DNA of 64,000 nt from a bacterium (GTDB lineage: Bacteria; Bacteroidota; Bacteroidia; NS11-12g; UBA955), in the NCBI GenBank assembly GCA_029945665.1, contig JAQSCZ010000097.1:1-64000 (forward strand), given 5' to 3'. Within the stretch, counting starts at the first letter, position 1; every line of letters begins with the position of its first letter. Positions 26,749 through 34,322 of this stretch are shown piece by piece. The notes beneath the pieces are model-generated. The model saw only the letters and a list, made by a program, of their open reading frames with translations, made no database searches and was not told where the DNA came from. The position numbers and the translations under genes are program-made.

Positions 26749-26819
26749 TCGCTTTAATTGTTTGTCATCTTATTTGCCAAAAGCGCAAATAAGTCGCCAA
26801 ACACAATCCCATTCCATCG

Positions 26820-26870
26820 ATAACTCCGGCCTGAAGGCCGGAGTTATATACATTTGACCCCGCTGGGGTC
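26820..26870. repeat. Solo REP-like unit: 12-bp-stem hairpin followed by GACCCCGCTGGGGTC palindrome
   Basis: ATAACTCCGGCC-TGAA-GGCCGGAGTTAT (26820-26847) then GACCCCGCTGGGGTC (26856-26870), same core as the tandem repeats upstream of GH92. Confidence 0.75.
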
Positions 26871-26974
26871 GGGGAACCAGTTAGAATATCTTTTCCAAAA
26901 AATAAGCAATTAAACGATTATCAATGTCGCATTTTGAATTATCAGCTATATTTGATGTTGTAATTATTTAATCA

Positions 26975-27186
26975 ATGCTTTTTATATTTTTAATTTCCCT
27001 CATGCTGTTATTTACTTTTGGCTTGGGTATTTATATCCTTATAATGGCAATTCAGGAAAAATTTCCAGTATAAAATTTGTCAAAAAACTATTCAAACCTC
27101 TATTTCTTATTATTTTCCCTATTGTAACATTTCTGCTTTTATACTATGAATATTTAGACTTCGTGAAAAGTTGGGAAAATTATTGA
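26975..27186 (+). pseudogene. Small membrane-protein ORF apparently split by a frameshift
   Basis: ATG 26975 encodes MLFIFLISLMLLFTFGLGIYILIMAIQEKFPV*, then a shifted frame from 27073 encodes KFVKKLFKPLFLIIFPIVTFLLLYYEYLDFVKSWENY*; preceded by TATATTTG (-7-like) at 26947. Confidence 0.4.
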
Positions 27187-27210
27187 TTTACCCCAAATTT
27201 ATGTCACAAA

Positions 27211-27239
27211 AAAACCATCCGTTTTGAGCGAATGGTTTT
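27211..27239 (-). terminator. Rho-independent terminator of the atp operon (downstream of atpG)
   Basis: Minus strand AAAACCATTCG...CGGATGGTTTT stem (one G-T wobble) followed by TTTTTTTG. Confidence 0.85.
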
Positions 27240-27261
27240 CCATAAATATTTAAATTGGATT

Positions 27262-28149
27262 TTAACCGTTCAATGCTGCTGCACCACCCACGATTTCTGA
27301 AATTTCGTTGGTAATGGCTGCTTGTCTAGCACGGTTGTATTGTAACTTCAGTTGCTTTAATATCTCACCAGCATTGTCCGTTGCTTTATCCATAGAGATC
27401 ATACGCGCACCGTGTTCGCTGGCGAATGAATCTAATAAACTTCTATACAATTGTGTCTTTACTGCTCTTGGAATCAATTCCTCGAGTATCTCCACTTTAT
27501 TAGGTTCGAAAATATAATCGTTAGCAGTTGCTTTGCCTTTTGCTTTTTTGGTAACCGGTATTCCTACTGGCAACATTTGATCGTTGGTAACAATTTGAGT
27601 AGCGGCATTTTTAAATTTATTATAAACAACCTCTACTTGATTGTAGCTACCTGATAAAAACTTACTCAAGATAAAATCACCAATCATGAAAACATTCTCA
27701 TTGTTCAAACTACTAAAAGTTTGCATATAAGTGGTATTCATTGGCAAGTTATACTTTTTTAAAGATTCGTATCCTTTTTTACCAACAAATAACAATTCAA
27801 CTTTATTGGCTTTAACTTGCTCAGCATAATCATTCTCGATTAAAAATTTAGTTCTTTTGATAACGTTGGCGTTAAAACCACCGCATAATCCTCTGTCGCT
27901 AGTAACAACGACCAATAACACTTTTTCTAATTTAGAGGCATTGAAGAATTTCGCCAACTTTTCGTCATCTACACTGTCTGCTAGATTTTGCAAAATACTG
28001 TTTAATTTATCTGCATAAGGACGCATTTGAAAAATAGCACTCTGAGCCTTTCTCAACTTAGTAGCAGATACCAATTTCATTGCCTTGGTAATCTGTTGTG
28101 TTGAGATGGTAGAGCTTATTCTACTCCTTACTTCTTTTAAATTAGCCAT
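27262..28149 (-). CDS. atpG: F0F1 ATP synthase subunit gamma
   Basis: 'MANLKEVRSRISSTISTQQITKAMKLVSATKLRKAQ', 'SDRGLCGGFNANV', 'YNRARQAAITNEISEIVGGAAAL'. Confidence 0.98.
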   Translation of the reverse strand: MANLKEVRSRISSTISTQQITKAMKLVSATKLRKAQSAIFQMRPYADKLNSILQNLADSVDDEKLAKFFNASKLEKVLLVVVTSDRGLCGGFNANVIKRTKFLIENDYAEQVKANKVELLFVGKKGYESLKKYNLPMNTTYMQTFSSLNNENVFMIGDFILSKFLSGSYNQVEVVYNKFKNAATQIVTNDQMLPVGIPVTKKAKGKATANDYIFEPNKVEILEELIPRAVKTQLYRSLLDSFASEHGARMISMDKATDNAGEILKQLKLQYNRARQAAITNEISEIVGGAAALNG

Positions 28150-28167
28150 GTCGTTTTACGAAAAATA

Positions 28168-29748
28168 TTAAGCGGTATAATTGGAAGCTAACTCTTTACA
28201 AACTTGCTCAAGAACAGCTGTAATGGTATCATCAATTTTACCTGCTGCTAAGCTATTCAAAGTATCTTTGTGTTTGCGTTCCATGAAATCTAAGAATTCT
28301 GCTTCGAATTCTCTTACTTTATTAACAGGAATACTATTTAAAGCGCCTTTAGTACCAAGATAAATGATTGCAGTTTGTTGATCAACTCTCAATGGTGAAT
28401 ACTGACCTTGTTTCAAGATTTCTACGTTACGTGAACCTTTTTCCAAAACTGCTTTTGTAGCAGAATCTAAGTCAGAACCAAATTTAGCAAACGCTTCCAA
28501 TTCACGGTATTGGGCTTGATCTAATTTCAAAGTACCAGCTACCTTTTTCATTGATTTAATTTGCGCGTTACCACCCACACGAGATACAGATATACCTACG
28601 TTAATAGCAGGACGAACACCTGAGTTAAACAAGTTTGATTCTAAGAATATCTGACCATCTGTAATTGAAATTACGTTGGTTGGAATATAAGCAGATACGT
28701 CACCCGCTTGTGTTTCGATAATTGGCAATGCTGTTAATGAACCACCACCTTTAACTTTACCTTTTAATGAAGGCGGTAAGTCATTCATGTTTTGAGTAAT
28801 TGCATCAGAAGCATTCAATTTACAAGCTCTTTCAAGCAAACGACTGTGTAAATAAAACACGTCACCTGGATAAGCCTCACGTCCTGGTGGACGTCTTAAC
28901 AACAAGGACACCTCACGGTAAGCCACCGCTTGTTTAGACAAATCATCATAAACAATTAAAGCTGGCAAACCTCTGTCTCTGAAAAACTCACCAATTGCAG
29001 CACCTGCCATAGGAGCAAAGAATTGCAACGGAGCTGGCGCAGAAGAAGAGGCTGTTAATACCACTGTGTATGGCATAGCACCTTTTTCTTCTAATGTTTT
29101 TACAACTTGCTTAACCGTAGATTCTTTCTGACCAATGGCCACATAAATACAATATACTGGTTGACCTTTTGCGTAAAATTCTTTTTGGTTGATAATGGTA
29201 TCGATAGCAACTGCAGTTTTACCTGTCTGTCTATCACCAATGATTAACTCACGTTGACCTCTACCAATAGGAATCATTGCATCGATAGATTTGATACCTG
29301 TTTGCAAAGGCTCTTTTACTGGTTCACGGAACAATACACCCGGTGCTTTACGCTCCAAAGGCATTTCGTACATTTCGCCAGTCAATGGACCTTTACCATC
29401 TATTGGTTCGCCAAGGGTATTAATAACACGGCCTAACATACCTTCGGTTACATTAATCGAAGCGATTTTACCTGTTCTGCGAACGGTATCACCTTCTTTA
29501 ATTAAAGTACTACTACCGAATAATACGGCACCAATGTTATCTTCTTCAAGGTTCAATACAATGGCTTTCATGCCATTTTCAAATTCAATCAATTCACCTG
29601 ATTGAACCTGGGTAAGACCGTGGATACGGGCAATACCATCACCTACTTGAAGTACAGTACCGACTTGTTCTAATTCGGCTTCTGTTTTAAAGTTTGTTAT
29701 CTGTTGTTTCAGAATTGCTGAAACTTCATCAGGTCTAATTTCTGCCAT
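28168..29748 (-). CDS. atpA: F0F1 ATP synthase subunit alpha
   Basis: '[18 protein letters not shown]', '[46 protein letters not shown]'. Confidence 0.99.
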   Translation of the reverse strand: MAEIRPDEVSAILKQQITNFKTEAELEQVGTVLQVGDGIARIHGLTQVQSGELIEFENGMKAIVLNLEEDNIGAVLFGSSTLIKEGDTVRRTGKIASINVTEGMLGRVINTLGEPIDGKGPLTGEMYEMPLERKAPGVLFREPVKEPLQTGIKSIDAMIPIGRGQRELIIGDRQTGKTAVAIDTIINQKEFYAKGQPVYCIYVAIGQKESTVKQVVKTLEEKGAMPYTVVLTASSSAPAPLQFFAPMAGAAIGEFFRDRGLPALIVYDDLSKQAVAYREVSLLLRRPPGREAYPGDVFYLHSRLLERACKLNASDAITQNMNDLPPSLKGKVKGGGSLTALPIIETQAGDVSAYIPTNVISITDGQIFLESNLFNSGVRPAINVGISVSRVGGNAQIKSMKKVAGTLKLDQAQYRELEAFAKFGSDLDSATKAVLEKGSRNVEILKQGQYSPLRVDQQTAIIYLGTKGALNSIPVNKVREFEAEFLDFMERKHKDTLNSLAAGKIDDTITAVLEQVCKELASNYTA

Positions 29749-29759
29749 GATTTATTATT

Positions 29760-30299
29760 TTATGCGATGTTTAATTCTTTTTTAAGGTTTCTCAATTTGG
29801 CTGCAATACTGCTATCAAGCAAGTTATCGCCAAATTTAATGACTAATCCACCAATTACTGATGCATTAATTGTGCTGTGCAATTCGATTGACTTAGCACC
29901 TGTTTTATCCATTACAAATTGTTTAATACTTTGTAATGTTTGATCGTCTACAGCAACTGCAGATTCTATATTTACTTTCTGTATACCTTGATGCGCTCTA
30001 TAAGCTGTTAGGAATGATTCAGCAATTTCTGATAAAACATCTTCTCTGTTTTTAGAACAAACCAGGGCAATCAAATTGATGGTTAATTCATCAAAATTTT
30101 TGAAAATAGTTTTCAAAGCCAATAACTTCTGATCACCATTGATAATAGGATTTGACAACACATTTCTTAAATCTTTACTTGATTGACAAGTATCGAAAAG
30201 CGTTTGCATATTATCTGCAACTACCGATAGTTTATTATCGGCAATGGCTTGTTGAATCAGCGCTTGTGCGTATCGATTGGCTATTTTAATTTCTGACAT
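29760..30299 (-). CDS. atpH: F0F1 ATP synthase subunit delta
   Basis: 'IANRYAQALIQQAI...', 'SVIGGLVIKFGDNLLDSSIAAKLRNLKKEL'. Confidence 0.97.
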   Translation of the reverse strand: MSEIKIANRYAQALIQQAIADNKLSVVADNMQTLFDTCQSSKDLRNVLSNPIINGDQKLLALKTIFKNFDELTINLIALVCSKNREDVLSEIAESFLTAYRAHQGIQKVNIESAVAVDDQTLQSIKQFVMDKTGAKSIELHSTINASVIGGLVIKFGDNLLDSSIAAKLRNLKKELNIA

Positions 30300-30302
30300 T
30301 GA

Positions 30303-30812
30303 TTAAGCGATCGCTTGTTGATTGTTGTTCAGGTTGTTAACTTGACTAGCTATGATAGCTTGTTGTTCTGCAGAATTCGACAATTGATTACTAATCAATT
30401 TTTCGGCAATATTTACAGACAAAGAGGCTACTTGACCTTTTAACTCAGCAATAGCGCTTTGCTTTTGCTTGCTAATTTCTTCGGTGGCTCTTTGAATGAT
30501 ACGTTTACCTTCTTCTTCGGCAGACTTTTTAGCTTCGGCTATGATTTCATTTTTCATATCCCTCGCTTCTTTTAATATCTGGTCGCGTTCTTCTCTTGCT
30601 TGTTTGTGCAAAGCCTCATTATCGCTGTTCATTTTTGCCATTTGCTCACGCGCAATTTCAGCCGATTTTAAAGCTTCGTCGATAGAGTGTTCTCTTTCGT
30701 GTAAAGCCGTTAAAATTGGTTTCCAAGCGAATTTCTTTAGCAAGAACATTAACAAGCCAAATACCAATAACATCCAAAAGGTAAGACCTAAACCGGGTAA
30801 TACTAAATCCAT
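30303..30812 (-). CDS. atpF: F0F1 ATP synthase subunit b
   Basis: Single N-terminal TM, 'LKKFAWKPILTALHEREHSIDEALKSAEIAREQM' and coiled-coil. Confidence 0.97.
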   Translation of the reverse strand: MDLVLPGLGLTFWMLLVFGLLMFLLKKFAWKPILTALHEREHSIDEALKSAEIAREQMAKMNSDNEALHKQAREERDQILKEARDMKNEIIAEAKKSAEEEGKRIIQRATEEISKQKQSAIAELKGQVASLSVNIAEKLISNQLSNSAEQQAIIASQVNNLNNNQQAIA

Positions 30813-30843
30813 TTTTTTATTTGTTTTTAATTAATGTAAAATC

Positions 30844-30868
30844 AGCAGGAGAAGGTCATTCTCCTGCT
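30844..30868. promoter_or_regulatory. Perfect 10-bp stem-loop in the atpE-atpF intergenic gap
   Basis: AGCAGGAGAA-GGTCA-TTCTCCTGCT. Confidence 0.75.
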
Positions 30869-30888
30869 AATCTGTGGTATCGTTGTTA

Positions 30889-31179
<291 letters not shown>

Positions 31180-32397
31180 TTAATGGTGGTCTTCAGCATG
31201 GTGGTGTTCTTCTGTTGCAGAACCGATGTAAAGTGATGCCAAAAGGGTGAATACATAGGCTTGTAAGAATGCTACTAGCAATTCTAACACACTCATGAAT
31301 AAGGTAAAGGCTACAGATAAGACAGATGCACCATATCCAGCACCTACACTTTTCTGCCCGAAGATAAAGATTAAGCTAAAGAAACCTAAGATGATAATGT
31401 GACCAGCAGTAATGTTAGCGAATAAACGCAACATCAATACAAATGGTTTCAATACCACACCTATAATTTCGATAGGGATTAACAATATCCATAAGCCAAC
31501 AGGAACATCTGGCATAAAGATGTGTTTCCAATAATGTTTGTTACCAGAGAAATTAACAACAACAAATACCACTAAGGCTAATATCATGGTTACAGCAATA
31601 TTTCCAGTAAGGTTCGCTCCAAAAGGGAAAATTGGAATTAAACCCATTAGGTTATTGATGAAAATAAAGAAAAATATTGTTAACAATAAAGGCAAGAAAC
31701 GGCCGTAATGTTTACCAACTGATGGCTTAATTACTTCGTCTCTTAAAAATATAATCAATGGTTCGATTAAAGATTGTAAACCCTTAGGCGATGCTTTACC
31801 TCTTGTTTTGTATGATTTAGCAACCGTTAGGAAAATAACCAATATTAAAATAGCACCTATTAATAAGGCCATTACATTTTTAGTAATTGAGAAATCCATA
31901 GGTTTAGCGTTTAATACCGCCTTTTTTTCCCCAATTTCAATTGCACCTTCAGCATTGGTATTATAAATATGACCATCATGTAGTTTATAAAAATTTCCTT
32001 TACTTTCTACTACTGCATGACCATGATTAAATTTAGAAGAAGAAAACGAGTGCAAACCATTGTCATATAGAATAATAGGTAAAGGGACGCTTACGGCATG
32101 TCCATTCCAATCCAAAATATGCCAATCATGTGCATCTTTAACGTGTTCCAAAATCATTTTGCCAGGATTAAAAACCTCATGGCCCTCTTCGGGCGTACCT
32201 TTATGGGCATCCAAATGAGAATATTCCTCATCATCTAATGAATCTGAAGTTGAAATATCTGCGTTTTTTATTTCCTGCGTTGGATGGTTCACATGCTCAT
32301 TCGCGAAGGAAAAAACAGGTGAAAAAAGCGTAAAAACAAAAATCAGAACAAATAATTGTAGTTTACTTAAAATTGAAAGTCCTTTATTTTCGGGCAT
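31180..32397 (-). CDS. atpB: F0F1 ATP synthase subunit a, with long N-terminal extramembrane extension
   Basis: 'FIFINNLMGLIPIFPFGANLTGNIAVT', 'VLMLRLFANITAGHIIILGF', 'FLQAYVFTLLASLYIG'; ATG 32397 (MPENKG...) followed by a signal-peptide-like segment preferred over 32460. Confidence 0.96.
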   Translation of the reverse strand: MPENKGLSILSKLQLFVLIFVFTLFSPVFSFANEHVNHPTQEIKNADISTSDSLDDEEYSHLDAHKGTPEEGHEVFNPGKMILEHVKDAHDWHILDWNGHAVSVPLPIILYDNGLHSFSSSKFNHGHAVVESKGNFYKLHDGHIYNTNAEGAIEIGEKKAVLNAKPMDFSITKNVMALLIGAILILVIFLTVAKSYKTRGKASPKGLQSLIEPLIIFLRDEVIKPSVGKHYGRFLPLLLTIFFFIFINNLMGLIPIFPFGANLTGNIAVTMILALVVFVVVNFSGNKHYWKHIFMPDVPVGLWILLIPIEIIGVVLKPFVLMLRLFANITAGHIIILGFFSLIFIFGQKSVGAGYGASVLSVAFTLFMSVLELLVAFLQAYVFTLLASLYIGSATEEHHHAEDHH

Positions 32398-32791
32398 CGT
32401 CACCATTTTTATCTTTTTCTGAATTGGTGCGCAATTTAGAAAGGATAAATTGAATTTCAAAGCCCGTATAAATAAAATATGTAATTAGCATAAAAACGAC
32501 TGCAAACTTATTTGGTATCGTACTAATATTGAGATAGATAACAATAAAAATTAATGCAAAAATCATTTTCAACCCCATCGATCCAAAATAAATTGCATTG
32601 AATTTGGATTGTGAAACATTTACAGCTCCCGAAATTTTTCGCATTGCAAACAAGGTATTGAGCAAAAAAACCAAGATGGCACCTAAAATCCAATATTTAT
32701 CATTCCAAGCAAATCTACTATTTGGAAGTATCAACGCTATGGCAATTAACAAAGCTGTAACGAATGGCAATTGCATTTTTTTTGAAATCAT
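32384..32791 (-). CDS. Small membrane protein of the atp operon (AtpI-position protein)
   Basis: 135 aa, four predicted hydrophobic helices, between AtpZ-like and atpB. Confidence 0.6.
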   Translation of the reverse strand: MISKKMQLPFVTALLIAIALILPNSRFAWNDKYWILGAILVFLLNTLFAMRKISGAVNVSQSKFNAIYFGSMGLKMIFALIFIVIYLNISTIPNKFAVVFMLITYFIYTGFEIQFILSKLRTNSEKDKNGDDARK

Positions 32792-33054
32792 TATAGTTTC
32801 TTGATTATATAATACATGGATGTAAAAATTCCTAGGAATACGCCTAAAAGTGTAAAGATCGGGAATTTGAACACAAAATACTTATCTAAATACTTACCTC
32901 CAAAGGTCAGAATTGTAATAATCGCAGCCATTTGCAATGCTATGGACGAGTATTTACCATAATCCGATAAAGGTGTTTTTTTTTGCAATGTATTAACTTC
33001 CTGAAGTTGCAGTGGCTTTATGCATATAACAGTTGCCATTAAAAACTGCACCAC
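32791..33054 (-). CDS. AtpZ/AtpI family membrane protein
   Basis: 'YSSIALQMAAIITILTFGGKYLDKYFVFKFPIFTLLGVFLGIFTSMYYIIKKL'; the true start may be further downstream. Confidence 0.75.
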   Translation of the reverse strand: MVQFLMATVICIKPLQLQEVNTLQKKTPLSDYGKYSSIALQMAAIITILTFGGKYLDKYFVFKFPIFTLLGVFLGIFTSMYYIIKKL

Positions 33055-33379
33055 TTTCGATAACTATTTTAGCAGTCTTGATATTGCCGTTGATTTTAGC
33101 AGTAGCTCTCAAAAACAATGTTTCAGCTATTTCAACATCCCCTTCAATTTTTCCAGAGATATCGGCACTACGCGCAATGGTATTTCCAATAATTTCTGCA
33201 CTCGCTCCAATGGCAATCTTTGACTTAGAAATAACATTGCCATGAATTCTTCCATCAACTCTTAAGTCACCGTCAGATGTGATATCACCTTTTATAAGGG
33301 TTGCAGTGCCTATCATATTTAAGGCTGAGCCTTGGTTATTGTCGGATTTGTTATTTTTATTCAACATTTTATAGTGCAA
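32993..33379 (-). CDS. Bactofilin family cytoskeletal protein
   Basis: 'LNMIGTATLIKGDITSDGDLRVDGRIHGNVISKSKIAIGASAEIIGNTIARSADISGKIEGDVEIAE'. Confidence 0.96.
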   Translation of the reverse strand: MHYKMLNKNNKSDNNQGSALNMIGTATLIKGDITSDGDLRVDGRIHGNVISKSKIAIGASAEIIGNTIARSADISGKIEGDVEIAETLFLRATAKINGNIKTAKIVIESGAVFNGNCYMHKATATSGS

Positions 33380-33384
33380 TAATA

Positions 33385-34293
33385 TTAAAAAGAAATATAA
33401 TTTAGTGGATTAACTGCAATGCCATTGTGCCAAAGTTCAAATTTAAGCCCTTTTGTTTTTCTTTTAACGTTGGCTTCGCCTACCAATGAGATGGTTTCCC
33501 CGGCCTTTACAAAAGCACCAACTTCTTTGTATAAAACGCCATTTTGTTTGTAAGTAGAAATCCAATTATTTTGATGCTGTATGCTAATAATAAAGCCATA
33601 TTCAGGAGTCCATCCATTAAAAACCACGGTGCCATCCATCGCCGCTTTAACACTTTCTTCGCCCTCCGTTATAATTTCGATAAAAGGTGCGTTGCCAGCA
33701 TTAAATGAACTTGCAACGGTGCCGTTAACAGGTGTAAAAAATAAAAATTCGCTCCCTAATAAATCCTGCTCAGGACTAAAATCAGCGACCCCATTATTAA
33801 CCATTGGTCTTTGCTTCTCCTCTTTCTGTTTGGCATTTTCAATAATCGAATTGGCATTCTGCACTCTGTCACCATCTGCTTTGGTTTCGTTAATTTCGAG
33901 TTCTACTTTTCTGCTTTTATCCGCTTTATAAGGCAAATCATAAGCTGTAACATCTTCGCCATTAATGATTTGTTTCATGGCCAATTCTCTTTTTTCGGAG
34001 ATAGAAAGTTTGTTTTCCAACTTATTTAGTTTGTTTAAAACATCATTTTTCATCTTTCCGTCGAAATTTTGCGCATATCCTGGGGCATAATCTTTTACAG
34101 TAGGGAACAAAGTGTATACACCCCAACTAATTAAGGAGAATAAGAGCAAACCTGCTGATACGACTAATATAACGTTTCCAGGAGAAAGGCTTAATGAAGT
34201 CTTTTCCTGAAAATTAGTTTCGTTAATTATCAACAAGCGGTACTTGTTTTTTAACTTTAAAAGTAATTTTCTTTTCTCTTGTTTCTTTTCCAT
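33385..34293 (-). CDS. M23 family metallopeptidase (LytM)
   Basis: Start MEKKQEKRK at 34293; TM; 'GTVASSFNAGNAPFIEIITEGEESVKAAMDGTVVFNGWTPEYGFIISIQHQNNWISTYKQNGVLYKEVGAFVKAGETISLVG...LKFELWHNGIAVNP'. Confidence 0.92.
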   Translation of the reverse strand: MEKKQEKRKLLLKLKNKYRLLIINETNFQEKTSLSLSPGNVILVVSAGLLLFSLISWGVYTLFPTVKDYAPGYAQNFDGKMKNDVLNKLNKLENKLSISEKRELAMKQIINGEDVTAYDLPYKADKSRKVELEINETKADGDRVQNANSIIENAKQKEEKQRPMVNNGVADFSPEQDLLGSEFLFFTPVNGTVASSFNAGNAPFIEIITEGEESVKAAMDGTVVFNGWTPEYGFIISIQHQNNWISTYKQNGVLYKEVGAFVKAGETISLVGEANVKRKTKGLKFELWHNGIAVNPLNYISF

Positions 34294-34322
34294 GTCAAAA
34301 ATGTGCTTGGCAAATAATAAAT

